From the NCBI GenBank assembly GCA_963725415.1, contig CAVRZY010000267.1:6958-70957 (forward strand): DNA of 64,000 bases, written 5' to 3'. Position 1 is the stretch's first letter. Each line of letters starts with the position of its first letter. Shown here piece by piece: positions 54,437-63,986 of the stretch. The position numbers and the translations under genes were made by a program. The stretch comes from CAVRZY01 sp963725415 (GTDB lineage Bacteria > Acidobacteriota > Terriglobia > Bryobacterales > Bryobacteraceae). Below the pieces are notes generated by a model. That model did no database searches. It was not told the origin of the DNA and worked only from the letters and a program-made list of their open reading frames with translations.

Positions 54437-55233
54437 TCAGCCTCTCCGGTAGATCGCCCGTCCCACCCGCCGCATCCAGGCCAGCTCGTCTTCCGACATA
54501 GGCCCGCGGCGGAGCGCCTCGAGCGCGTGTTCCATTTGTGCGGCGTTGGCTGGGCCGGTCAGACAAATGTCCACCGCCGGGTTTGTCAGCACGAAGCGGT
54601 AACAATCGCCTGCGGTCGGAACCCTCTCCTCCTTCGGAATCCTACGGTGGCCCAGCAACCGGCGCCAGCTCGTCGCCGTGTACGCCACGATTCCGGGCCG
54701 GTTCTCCAAGGGCAGGTGAGGAAAAACGTCCTGCTCCGCTCCTGTATGCACGGCACTGTAGCGCAGGTGGAACACGTCAAAATCCGGATCCTGCGCGATT
54801 TGCGGCACCAACAGTCGCCGATGCGTAGACAGCGCCAGAAACCGCACCCGGCCACGCTCCTTGAGCCTGCGGGCTGCATCCAGAATGCGCCCGGATGGAC
54901 GGTGGCCCCACAGACCGAGCAACAGCAGGTCCGAATAATCGAGGCGCAGTCCGCGCAGCGCACGTTCGATACTCGGGCCGATCAGCCCCGCCACCCTCGA
55001 GTACGATTGCAGCACCACAACCAGGCGCTCGCGGTACCGGCTCAGATTTCGGATTGCCTCCCCGAAGCCCTGGCGCCGGAAAGTCCCCCAGTAAAAGTAG
55101 TTCACCCCCTGCTCGAAAGCGCGCTCCAGCGCCTCCGCAGGCGCCCCGAAGCTGAGCCCACCCCCAACCGGCCCACCTCCAGGCCAGTGCGCCCCAAGAC
55201 AGTTCGTTCAAAAGTTCGCGGCTGATTCCTCAT
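54437..55233 (-). CDS. Aldo/keto reductase family protein, frameshifted
   Basis: The first frame, from ATG 55231-55233, has the standard start FERTVLGRTGLEVGRLGVGS. A second frame continues with FEQGVNYFYWGTFRRQGFGE, LDYSDLLLLGLWGHRPSGRI, ERGRVRFLALSTHRR and VDICLTGPANAAQMEHALEAL. One base is lost near 55150-55156 (GGCTCAGCTTCGG for GGCTCAAGCTTCGG or similar). The corrected length is about 265 residues. The Tyr in VNYFYWG occupies the usual catalytic position. Confidence 0.78.
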
Positions 55234-55256
55234 CGGGTCTATCATAATGGAGGGAG

Positions 55257-56252
55257 ATGGACGACTCAACGCGCCGGGAATTCCTCGAGGTTTCCCTGGT
55301 CGCCGCGCGCGAGCCCAAGGCGGGTGTGCCCACCATGCGGCGCAAGGATTTTCAGGCCGCCTACCTGCGCCTGGAGCGCACCGGCGAGCTGGCCGAGCGC
55401 GCCCGCGCGCTGTATGCCATTTACGAGAGCTGCCACCTGTGCCCGCGCCAGTGCGGCGCCAATCGTCTCAAGGGCGAGAAGGGCGTCTGCCAGGCCGTCT
55501 CGCGCGTCAAGGTGTACTCCTCTCACCCTCATTTTGGAGAGGAGAAGTCGCTGGTGGGCCGCCACGGCTCGGGCACCATTTTCTTCAGCCACTGCAACCT
55601 GCGCTGCTGCTTCTGCCAGAACTGGGAGATCTCCCACCGCGGCGACGGCAGCTACCTGAGCGACGAATCGCTGGGGCGCATGATGGTCGATGTGCAGGAC
55701 CTGGGCTGCCATAACATCAACCTGGTTACCCCGACCCACGTGGTCCCAAACATCGTCCAGGGGCTACGCAGTGCCATCCGCATGGGATTGCACGTGCCGC
55801 TGGTTTACAACTGCGGGGGCTACGAGCCGGTGGAGATTCTGAAGCTGCTGGACGGCATCGTGGACATCTACCTGCCGGATTTCAAGTACACCGACGGGGC
55901 GATGTCGGAGAAGTACTCTGCGGGCGCCAAAGACTACCCCGAAGTGGCAGCCGCCGCCCATATTGAGATGCACCGCCAGGTGGGGGAGTTGGTCGTGGAT
56001 GAGAACGGCATCGCCCTGCGCGGCCTGATCATCCGCCACTTGGTGATGCCCAACAACATCGCCGGTACGGAGAAGTTCGTCGAGTTCGTGGCCCAGAAAC
56101 TGACCCGCTCCACTTACGTCAACATCATGGGCCAGTATCACCCCGAGTACAAAGCCCGCAAGATCCCCGAGCTGTCCCGCCGCATAACCACCGCCGAGTA
56201 CCGCCAGGCGATCGAGTGGGCCCGCCAGGCGGGGCTGACGCGGCTGGACTAG
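55257..56252 (+). CDS. Radical SAM enzyme, pyruvate formate-lyase activase-like
   Basis: A 331-residue protein with the iron-sulfur motif CNLRCCFC (CX3CX2C), preceded by a second Cys cluster CHLCPRQCGANRLKGEKGVC as in PflX/PflA-like proteins. Other segments are VGRHGSGTIFFSHCNL, NINLVTPTHVVPNIV and VDIYLPDFKYTD. The target protein is not encoded nearby. GGAGGGAG directly precedes the ATG. It is convergent with the M14 gene and overlaps its end by four bases. Confidence 0.9.
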   Translation: MDDSTRREFLEVSLVAAREPKAGVPTMRRKDFQAAYLRLERTGELAERARALYAIYESCHLCPRQCGANRLKGEKGVCQAVSRVKVYSSHPHFGEEKSLVGRHGSGTIFFSHCNLRCCFCQNWEISHRGDGSYLSDESLGRMMVDVQDLGCHNINLVTPTHVVPNIVQGLRSAIRMGLHVPLVYNCGGYEPVEILKLLDGIVDIYLPDFKYTDGAMSEKYSAGAKDYPEVAAAAHIEMHRQVGELVVDENGIALRGLIIRHLVMPNNIAGTEKFVEFVAQKLTRSTYVNIMGQYHPEYKARKIPELSRRITTAEYRQAIEWARQAGLTRLD

Positions 56253-58812
56253 TTCAACGCCTGCGCCGAAGCCAGATAGACCGCGTTCAGCAGGAATTTG
56301 AACGTCCCAAAAGGTTGCCCGCGAAACTGCGGCCGGAATCCGAACAGGACCACCCGCCCGCGGCCGTGCCGCGCTTCCAGCAGCACGTGCCTCCCCAGCA
56401 CCGCCCGCTCTCCGGAAACCCATCCGCTGGCCAGCAGGTTCGAGGCCGCATAGCTCGCCAGCGAGCGGATCTCCCGCTCCCCCTTGTTAAACTCCGCGAG
56501 CAGCGTGATCTCGAAAGCCTGCCCGCCATCGGAAAACGCGATGGCCTCCTTTGGCATCCCGAAGGCCAGCGGTTGCGAGGTATCCACGTTGATCCGGAGC
56601 AGCGAGCCCGGACAGTAGAACGAGGTTGCGCTCGGCTCCGACGGGACGCGTCCTTCCTCCGAAGGCCCCGGGCCTCCGGCAGGCCGCAGCGTATTCCGCA
56701 CCGGCAGCGGGAAAAACTGAATCGGCAGTTCCGTGGCGCTGTCCAGCGCCACCAGCGTGCCGCCGCTGCGCACAAACTCATCCAGGTTATAAAGGCCGCG
56801 CAGGCCGATGCCACCCGTGTACTCCGGCCGCTGCTCCGAGCGGGCCTCCGCAGAAGATTCGCCCCGCCCGCCCGCGCGCTCGCCCTGTCGAATCCCGTGC
56901 AGGATCGAGGTGGCGCTCTGCGATGTCAGAATGATGGTGTCGAACCGTGAGCGCAGATCCGGCTTCTGGAAGTCGTCGTTGTGAATCACCGTGTGCGGGA
57001 TCTTGTAGTAATCCAGCAGCCACTGGGTCCAGCCTGTGTCCATGTTCGCCGTCCACGGTTCATAGAGTCCCACGCGCGGGCGCCGCAACTCAAAAACCGC
57101 TTTCTCGAAAGCCCCGGCCGGCGATCTCCCCGCCACCAGGATCGTCCCGTCAGAAGCCCAGCGCACCTTGCTCCCCCGCTCCAGCAGCTCCGCCGTCAGC
57201 AGGAAGGCAGCGTTCTCCCGGTGATCCAGCGAGGGCGGCTGCGGCTTGATCTCGGAGACCACCTCCAGGTCCGCCTCGAACGGTTCCTCCACCCGCTCGA
57301 TGGCCACGCCCATCTGCATGCTCAGCGTCCAGCCCGCAATGTCGTAGGGCCGTTTTGTCGGACCCGTGGTCCCGGTCCGTATCTCGGGGTACTTTTGCGC
57401 CTCCAGCAGGTCCATGAGGTAGGCGCGGAAGGGCTGAGCCGCCAGCAGCACGTACGTGCCTTCCGGATAGGACTTGCCGCCGGCCTTGAATGGTCCCCGC
57501 GCCCGCCGCACCTCGACTCCCCCCAGCGCCAGCCGTTGCAGCATCTCCACCGCGGCCGAGCGGTCCCACTGCTCCACCGGGACCAGGTAGGCGTACGGCT
57601 TGCCCTTCCGCCCCGCCTCCATCTGCGCCCGCGCCATCTCGTAAGCCTTCAGCAGGAAATGAGAAGAGCGCGCCGAGGCCAGCTCCAGAATCGCAAAGTC
57701 CGCCGTCGCCATGTACTCGATGGCATCCCGCAGAGCCCACTTCCCTCCCAGCCAGGGGCGCGGGTAGAACACGCCCGGCTCGCGCGTCGGCATCCCGTTT
57801 GAGAAGCGCTCCGGAATCTCGCTCGGCTTATATGTGTGCGGTGTCGCGTAGCCGTACCCCGCCGTCTCCGTCAGAATGCCGTGCATGTTGTGAAAGGCCG
57901 GCACCGAGCGCAGCCCCCCGCTCCACCAGGCGTCGAAGCCCACGTAGGAGATCGCGCCCGGCTTGTCTTCGCGCGCGAAGCGTTCCCCCATGGCCGCCCC
58001 GATCAGGTTGATCCCCTCCATCACCGCCGCCGGAATGTGCGGATTCAGCGGCTCCCCGTACGGCGGGATGAAGATCCGCGCCGGAAACGGCGCCGTCTGG
58101 TGCTGGTTGTAGACGATTTGCGGAAACCACTCCTGAAACAGCAGCCGCGTCACCTGTCGCGTCTCTGCCAGGTTCAGCATGAACCAGTCGCGATTGTTGT
58201 CGTGACCGGCGTACTTGTGATACAGCCAGGGCAGCCGCGCCATCTCGTACGGCGTGCCCTACGTTCTTGCGGTACCATTCCACCACCCAGTCCAGGCCGT
58301 CCGGATTGATCACCGGCACCTGGAGCAGGATCACGTTCTGCCGGATTCTCCGCGTCTCCTCGTCTTCCTGGGTGATGAGGCGGTAGGCCAGCTCCGGCAG
58401 CGTGCTGCGCTGGGGCCACCTCGCTGGCGTGCAGCCCCGAATCGATCCACACCATGGCCTTCCCTTCCCCCGCCAGCCGCCGCGCCTCTCCCGGCTCCGC
58501 CTGCCCCAGCGCCAGTCGGCGGCTGATCTCGCGATACCGCTCCAGGTTCTTCAGATTCTCCGGCGCTGACAGAAATGCCACGTACATCGGCTTTCCGTTC
58601 GAGCTCTTGCCGAACTCGACCAGCCGGATCCGGTCGCTGGACCGCTCCAGCGCTTGAAAATACCCGACAATCTGGGCGTAGTCCGCCAGCTTGTAATCGT
58701 CGCCGGGTGCAAACCCCAGTTTCTCTTTGGGAGTGGGGACCGCGCCCCAACTCCAGGCAACCGCGCAGAGCGCAACAACAAATAGTTTTCGCATGGCCGT
58801 GGGAAAAATCAT
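56249..58812 (-). pseudogene. Exported M14 zinc carboxypeptidase, two frameshifts
   Basis: It starts at ATG 58810-58812 (or 58794) with a signal peptide (MRKLFVVALCAVAWSWGAV). The N-terminal frame has DYAQIVGYFQALERSSDRIR and MVWIDSGLHASEV, the zinc site HxxE. It slips at 58412-58418 (GTGGCCCC for GTGGGCCCC) and resumes as STLPELAYRLITQEDEETRR and VINPDGLDWVVEWYRKNVG. One extra G at 58257-58259 then shifts it to TPYEMARLPWLYHKYAGHDN. The third zinc ligand and catalytic region lie in the 664-residue remainder, whose C-terminal half looks like a separate glutamine-amidotransferase-like domain. Corrected length is about 850 residues. Confidence 0.82.
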
Positions 58813-58815
58813 ATT

Positions 58816-59715
58816 ATGCCTTTAATGGAAGCTGCACAACAGGCGAAGTTTCAAATCGGCCTCATCCAGATGGCCTGCGCGCTCGATCCCAACGAAAACC
58901 TGGCCAAGGCCGTCTGGCGAATCCGCGAAGCGGCGGCGCGCGGCGCCCAAATCATTTGCCTCCAGGAATTGTTCCGCACCCAGTACTTCTGCCGCGAAGA
59001 GAACGCGGAACTGTTCGCGCTGGCCGAGCCGGTCCCCGGCCCTACCACCGAGACGTTAGGCGCGCTGGCCCGCGAGCTTGGGGTTGTCCTCATCGCGCCG
59101 CTGTTCGAGCGCCGCGCCCCGGGCCTGTACCACAACACCGCGGCGGTGATCGACGCCGACGGCGCCCTCCCGGGTCTCTATCGCAAAATGCACATCCCCG
59201 ACGACCCGCTTTACTACGAGAAGTTCTACTTCACCCCGGGCGACCTGGGCTTCCAGAACTTCGACACCCGCTACGCCCGCCTGGCCCCGCTCATCTGCTG
59301 GGACCAGTGGTATCCGGAAGCCGCCCGCCTGGCCAGCCTGGGCGGCGCAACGATTCTCTTCTACCCCACGGCCATCGGCTGGCACCCCGCCGAAAAGCTC
59401 CACCACGGCGCCGCCCAACTGGACGCCTGGCGCACCATCCAGCGCGCCCATGCCATCGCCAACGGCGTCTATGTCGCTGCCGTCAACCGCGTGGGTCACG
59501 AGGGGCCGCCCGATGGCGGCATCGAGTTCTGGGGTTCCTCCTTTGTGGCCGACCCCTTCGGACGCATCCTCGCCCAGGCCTCGCAAGACCAGGAGGAGAT
59601 CCTGGTCGTGGAATGCGACCCCCAGCGCATCGAGGAAGTCCGCCGCCACTGGCCCTTCCTGCGCGACCGCCGCATCGACGCCTACTCCGGCCTGCTGGAG
59701 CGCTGGCTGGGCTAA
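58816..59715 (+). CDS. aguB: Carbon-nitrogen hydrolase, N-carbamoylputrescine amidase-like
   Basis: A 299-residue nitrilase-superfamily enzyme with the catalytic triad Glu51 (CLQELFRTQYFC), Lys124 (YRKMHIPDD) and Cys161 (LICWDQWYPE). These segments, with YYEKFYFTPGDLGF and PTAIGWHP, match AguB, which converts N-carbamoylputrescine to putrescine. Its start is only three bases from that of the divergent M14 gene, so the two promoters must overlap the genes. Confidence 0.9.
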   Translation: MPLMEAAQQAKFQIGLIQMACALDPNENLAKAVWRIREAAARGAQIICLQELFRTQYFCREENAELFALAEPVPGPTTETLGALARELGVVLIAPLFERRAPGLYHNTAAVIDADGALPGLYRKMHIPDDPLYYEKFYFTPGDLGFQNFDTRYARLAPLICWDQWYPEAARLASLGGATILFYPTAIGWHPAEKLHHGAAQLDAWRTIQRAHAIANGVYVAAVNRVGHEGPPDGGIEFWGSSFVADPFGRILAQASQDQEEILVVECDPQRIEEVRRHWPFLRDRRIDAYSGLLERWLG

Positions 59716-59729
59716 ACCGGCAATCGCGG

Positions 59730-60686
59730 TCATCCAGGAGTGAGGAGAACCTTCAGCACTCCCTTCTGTGCCGCCCGCTGGAAAGCCCGCGGCGCCTCCG
59801 AGAGCGGGAATCGCGCCGAGATCATTTCTTCTAGCCGGAGCTGGCCGCCACGCAGCAACTCCAGCGCCGGCTCGAACCGTCCGCAACGGGAGCCGATCAG
59901 CGTGACCTCATTGACCACGATCGGCGCCGTATCCATCGCCACCGTCCCGTGCACAGTGGACTTCATGATAATCACGCCCCGCGGCTCCACCATCTCGAGC
60001 GCCTGCCGCAAACCCTCGGCTGAGCCGGTGGCCTCGATCACCCAGCGGAAGACTGCTTTCGGCGCCCGCCCGCGAATCCGGTCTGGCAGAATCCCGGCCT
60101 CGCGAGCGAGCCGCAGCTTTTGCTCGTGGTGGCCGTACAGGTGAACGTCGTAGCCGTGCGCGCTGAGCACCTGTCCAATCAGCAGCCCCAGTTTTCCATC
60201 CCCGAGCACCGCCACCTCGTCCTCCGGCGGAATGTCCACCTGGTCCAAAACCTCGCAGGCCCCCGCCAGAGGCTCGGTGAAGACCGCCTCCTCCGTCGCC
60301 ACCTCATCCGGCACAACGTGAAGGTTTCGCTCGGGCAGCGTGAAGAATTCGCTGAACGCGCCAGGATGCTTCACGATACCCAGCACCGTGCGATTCGGGC
60401 AGTGCCGCCCCAACCCCCGCCCGCACCAGTTGCACCGGCCGCAGGCCAGGTTGATCTCTCCCACCACCCGCCGTCCAATCAGCGCAGGGTCATCGGCCTC
60501 GACCACTTCCCCCACGAACTCGTGCCCCGGCGTGCCGCGAAAGCCGTAGTACCCGCGCTGGAGCTCCAGGTCGGTATTGCAGATCCCGCCGCACAGCAGC
60601 CGGATCAGCGCGAACCCCTGCCTGCGCAGCGGTTTCGGCCGCCGGCGAACCTCGACGCGCCCGTTCTCGATGTGCACAGCGATCAT
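59730..60686 (-). CDS. Zinc-dependent alcohol dehydrogenase family protein (MDR)
   Basis: A 318-residue medium-chain dehydrogenase. Catalytic zinc residues are Cys in GGICNTDLELQRGYYGF and His in TPGHEFVGEV; the structural zinc loop is CGRCNWCGRGLGRHC. The Rossmann motif is the shortened VAVLGDGKLGLLIGQVL. It is somewhat short for the family (usually 330-350). Substrate unknown. It is divergent from threonine synthase with 28 bases between the starts. Confidence 0.9.
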   Translation of the reverse strand: MIAVHIENGRVEVRRRPKPLRRQGFALIRLLCGGICNTDLELQRGYYGFRGTPGHEFVGEVVEADDPALIGRRVVGEINLACGRCNWCGRGLGRHCPNRTVLGIVKHPGAFSEFFTLPERNLHVVPDEVATEEAVFTEPLAGACEVLDQVDIPPEDEVAVLGDGKLGLLIGQVLSAHGYDVHLYGHHEQKLRLAREAGILPDRIRGRAPKAVFRWVIEATGSAEGLRQALEMVEPRGVIIMKSTVHGTVAMDTAPIVVNEVTLIGSRCGRFEPALELLRGGQLRLEEMISARFPLSEAPRAFQRAAQKGVLKVLLTPG

Positions 60687-60699
60687 GCGACAGTCCCAG

Positions 60700-60705
60700 T
60701 ATAAT
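60700..60705 (+). promoter_or_regulatory. Candidate -10 box of threonine synthase
   Basis: A perfect TATAAT ends ten bases before the ATG at 60715 in a 28-base gap, so the leader would be at most a few bases. No ribosome site is seen except a weak AGGG. Confidence 0.4.
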
Positions 60706-60714
60706 CAGGGTTTC

Positions 60715-62022
60715 ATGGTGGCTGAACTGGTCTGTTTCGAACCCAGGTGCCGTGCACGCTTCCCCATCACGGAAGTCATCTACAACTGCCCCCATTGCGG
60801 CGGCCTGCTCGAGGCCGCCTACGCGGACTGGACCTGCGATCCGGCGGGGCTGAAGAAACTCTGGCGCGAGCGCCGCACCAGCAACTCGAAGCTCGATCAA
60901 AGCGGCGTCTGGCGCTATCGCGAATGCATTCCCTTCCTGGACAGCTTCGATAGCATCGTTTCCCTGCGCGAAGGCAACACGCCCTTGCTTGAGGCGCCCC
61001 GCGCCGCCGCCTACGCCGGTCTCGACCGCCTCGTCTTCAAACACCAGGGATTCAACCCCACCGGCTCCTTCAAGGACAACGGCATGACCTGCGGCGTGGC
61101 CCAGGCCCTGCGCCTGAGAATGACCCGCGTGGCCTGCGTGTCCACCGGCAACACTTCAGCCTCCATGGCCGCCTACGCCAGCGCCGCCGGCCTCCAGCCC
61201 ATCGTCTTCATCCCCCACGGCAACATCTCCTACGGCAAGCTGGCTCAGGCCCTGGAATACGGCGCCCGCACCCTTCAGGTCGAGGCCAATTTCGACCAGA
61301 TCCTGGCCCTGGTGCGGGTCCTGGCCGAGAGGCTCGGCATCTACCTGCTCAACTCCATCAACCCTTTCCGCATCGAGGGCCAGAAGACCATCATGGTCGA
61401 GATGATGGACCAGCGCGATTGGAACCCGCCCGATTGGATCGTGCTCCCCGGCGGCAATCTCGGCAACACCTCCGCCTTCGGCAAGGCGCTGCGCGAACTC
61501 CGCCAGCTTGGGCTGATCGAGAAGCTACCGCGCCTGGCCGTCATCCAGGCCGAACGCGCCGCCCCCTTTTATGCCCTGATGCGTTCGGAAGACCACTCCG
61601 CGCTCCGCGCCGTCCCCCAGCCCGAGACCCTGGCCACCGCCATCCGAATTGGCGATCCGGTCTCCTGGCCCAAGGCCCTCCACGAGGTGCTCGCCTCCGG
61701 CGGCACAGTCGAGAAGGTCACCGAGCAGGAGATCGCTGACGCTAAGGCCCAGATCGGACTCTGCGGCATCGGCTGCGAGCCGGCCTCCGCCGCCACCCTG
61801 GCCGGCATTCGCAAGCTGACCGCCGCCGGCGTCATCTCCCCAACTGCCGACGTAGTGGCCGTCCTGACCGGCAATCTGCTCAAGGATCCGGACTACATCT
61901 ACCGCTACCACACCGCCCAGCTCGCGACGCCCGGCGGCGAACAGATCCGATCCACCTATGGCAACCAGCCAGTCCTCGTCCCCAACGACCCCGACCGCAT
62001 TGCGGCCCTACTGGCCCGCTGA
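60715..62022 (+). CDS. thrC: Threonine synthase
   Basis: From ATG 60715 the product is 435 residues. An N-terminal zinc-ribbon (Cys7, Cys12, Cys25, Cys28) is followed by LREGNTPLLEAP, the PLP lysine Lys120 in NPTGSFKDNGM, STGNTSASMAAYA and LPGGNLGNTSAFGKAL, where PLP phosphate is bound. It converts O-phosphohomoserine to threonine. In-frame sequence upstream lies within the divergent dehydrogenase gene. Confidence 0.93.
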   Translation: MVAELVCFEPRCRARFPITEVIYNCPHCGGLLEAAYADWTCDPAGLKKLWRERRTSNSKLDQSGVWRYRECIPFLDSFDSIVSLREGNTPLLEAPRAAAYAGLDRLVFKHQGFNPTGSFKDNGMTCGVAQALRLRMTRVACVSTGNTSASMAAYASAAGLQPIVFIPHGNISYGKLAQALEYGARTLQVEANFDQILALVRVLAERLGIYLLNSINPFRIEGQKTIMVEMMDQRDWNPPDWIVLPGGNLGNTSAFGKALRELRQLGLIEKLPRLAVIQAERAAPFYALMRSEDHSALRAVPQPETLATAIRIGDPVSWPKALHEVLASGGTVEKVTEQEIADAKAQIGLCGIGCEPASAATLAGIRKLTAAGVISPTADVVAVLTGNLLKDPDYIYRYHTAQLATPGGEQIRSTYGNQPVLVPNDPDRIAALLAR

Positions 62023-62027
62023 CTTCA

Positions 62028-62051
62028 GTAGGACAGGCCTCCGGCCTGTCC
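62028..62051. repeat. REP-like palindrome GTAGGACAGGCC-TCC-GGCCTGTCC
   Basis: A perfect 9+3+9 palindrome (62031-62051) begins nine bases after the thrC stop and shares 12 bases with the element at 52728. It could act as a transcription stop for thrC, although no T run follows. Confidence 0.55.
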
Positions 62052-62162
62052 CCGGAGTTTCCCCATCTCAAGGGCAGGAGGGTGTGTGCACTGTCTGGGT
62101 GGGGCAGCACTTCTGTGATCGGGTCGGGTGACCGGGATTGCGCCCGGCCACCCTCCCACACC

Positions 62163-62190
62163 ACCGGACGTACGGTTTTCCGTATCCGGC
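62163..62190 (-). ncRNA. Group II intron domain V
   Basis: The hairpin core reads GCCGGATACGG on one side and CCGTACGTCCGGT on the other, the usual catalytic domain V layout. It lies 19 bases downstream of the reverse transcriptase stop. Confidence 0.75.
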
Positions 62191-62208
62191 GGTTGAACGC
62201 AGCGGCGA

Positions 62209-63456
62209 TCATTGCGCCGCAAGATCTGACGGCATTGGAAACCCATACCGTCGCAGCACGGCGTTGGAAAGCCCAGCCTGCATCGTACGCGTCGCGGCCA
62301 TGAACCAAGCGCCCCGGCGCGTGTGCACGGTCGCCAGCAACCGGGGATTCACCCCCAATCGCCGTAGCGCCTTCGCGCGACCCTTCACGCTGTGCCACCG
62401 CAGCCAGAAGCACTTCCGAATATGTCGGCGGATCCAACCCTCCAGCCGAAAGATGGGCTGGCGTTCCTCGGCCAGCCGGAAGTACTCCCACCAGCCGACC
62501 ACGTACTGTCGCCAGGCGTCCCGCAGCTGGTTGCTGGTTCGGCTCTGGCGGCCCTGCCACATCTCCCGCACTCTGGCTTTGAATCGCTCCAGACTCTCCG
62601 GAGCCACTTCCATCTGCCCTTTGCGGTTCAGTCGAAAGCCCAGAAACTTGCGTTCCCAAACCCTCCCCGTTCCGCTCTTGGCGGTATTCACCTTCAGTCG
62701 CAGATGCTTCTCGATCCAGTCCTGGATGGATGCCATCGTCCGCTCGGCCGCTGACTGACTGCCTACGTAGATATTGCAGTCATCGGCGTACCGGCTGAAC
62801 TGGTGACCTCGCCGCTCCAGTTCTTTATCGAGCGCGTCCAGATAGATGTTGGCCAGCAACGGAGACAGCGGGCCTCCTTGCGGCGTCCCTTCCTCACTCG
62901 CCACCACCACCCCTTCCACCATGGCCCCGCGTCGCAGGTACTTCCCGATCAGGTGCAACACCCTCTTGTCGCGGATCACCTTGCCGATCCGCCCCATCAG
63001 GATGTCGTGGTTCACGTGGTCGAAGAACTTGGCAATATCCAGATCGACGACCCAGTCCCTACCCTGCTCGGCGTACCGCTTGGCCGCGGCCACTGCACCG
63101 TGCGCACTGCGCCCGGGGCGAAATCCATAGCTGTGCTCGCTGAAACGCGGCTCGAAGATCGGCGTCATCACCTGCAACAGCAACTGCTGGATGAACCGAT
63201 CCAGCACCGTGGGGATACCCAGCATCCGTGTGCCTCCGCTCGGCTTCGGAATCTCTACCCGCCGCCCGGGGCTCGGAACGTAGGTCCCGGCCAGCAGCTT
63301 GGCCCGGATCTTTTCCCAATGCGCTTGAAGATGTGCTTCCAACTCGCTCGTCTTCATCCGGTCGATCCCCGGCGCTCCCTGGTTGCGTTGTACCGCTCCC
63401 AGCGCCCGCCGCTGATTCTCCGGTGCAACGGCTTGCTCCATCAGGCTCTCGTACAT
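62209..63456 (-). CDS. ltrA: Group II intron reverse transcriptase/maturase
   Basis: A 415-residue protein. The reverse transcriptase domain has VEIPKPSGGTRMLGIPTVLD, FEPRFSEHSYGFRPGRSAHG, SEEGTPQGGPLSPLLANIYL and the catalytic YADD (223-226). The maturase X domain follows (SNQLRDAWRQYVVGWWEYF, RRHIRKCFWLRWH). No C-terminal HNH endonuclease is present, as in several bacterial intron classes. The protein helps the intron RNA splice and insert. Confidence 0.95.
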   Translation of the reverse strand: MYESLMEQAVAPENQRRALGAVQRNQGAPGIDRMKTSELEAHLQAHWEKIRAKLLAGTYVPSPGRRVEIPKPSGGTRMLGIPTVLDRFIQQLLLQVMTPIFEPRFSEHSYGFRPGRSAHGAVAAAKRYAEQGRDWVVDLDIAKFFDHVNHDILMGRIGKVIRDKRVLHLIGKYLRRGAMVEGVVVASEEGTPQGGPLSPLLANIYLDALDKELERRGHQFSRYADDCNIYVGSQSAAERTMASIQDWIEKHLRLKVNTAKSGTGRVWERKFLGFRLNRKGQMEVAPESLERFKARVREMWQGRQSRTSNQLRDAWRQYVVGWWEYFRLAEERQPIFRLEGWIRRHIRKCFWLRWHSVKGRAKALRRLGVNPRLLATVHTRRGAWFMAATRTMQAGLSNAVLRRYGFPMPSDLAAQ

Positions 63457-63986
63457 CGCTCTCTGTCGAGGGGTTCGCGAAGGTTCCGCCTCGCTTCCCG
63501 CCGCCTCCGGCTCGCCACGGCTGCACCGTCTCTGCCGTTGGCGCTCCTTGCTGCGACCGCCCTTCTAGCGGTTCTTGGATTTCAGGCCTTTCTCGGCCTC
63601 GCCTTCAGTTCCCCTTCTAGCTCCGTTCCTTCGTTCTTCGGCCCTTCGCTCCGCCCGTGTTACCGGGCTTCCTTGCTACTACAGCCTATGCTGACTTCTC
63701 CGGCGTTCTCACCCCGGAGATCTCCCCAGGTAAGGCGCTGACTCTTTCCCCTGGCGCCGGCTGGCTCTACCTGACGTGTCTTGGTGGCTTTCGGGCTTCG
63801 CTGTTGCAGGCCAGCTCGCCGCCCACGCCCGGCCTCGCTGCCAGTTTCTATTCGTCCGGTCCAGAGTTTGCCTCTCGCTTTCTTCGGCTTCGCCTCGCGA
63901 CTACGCCTTGCGATTTGGCTACGGTTGCCGCCACCGGCCCCGTGAAGTACGTTTCAACCTCCTAGATTCAGCCCATACTGGGCACA
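63457..63986 (-). ncRNA. Group II intron 5' region (domains I to IV)
   Basis: About 530 bases upstream of the reverse transcriptase without a protein gene. It carries the conserved intron start and the pairing-rich sequence expected of domain I, including GGCCGGTGGCGGCAACCGTAG. Frames open here are shadows of RNA structure. Confidence 0.7.

Noticed and set aside
58816..59715. Plain nitrilase or beta-ureidopropionase as the call
   Set aside because: The segments around Glu51, Lys124 and Cys161 fit N-carbamoylputrescine amidase better, though this is by eye.
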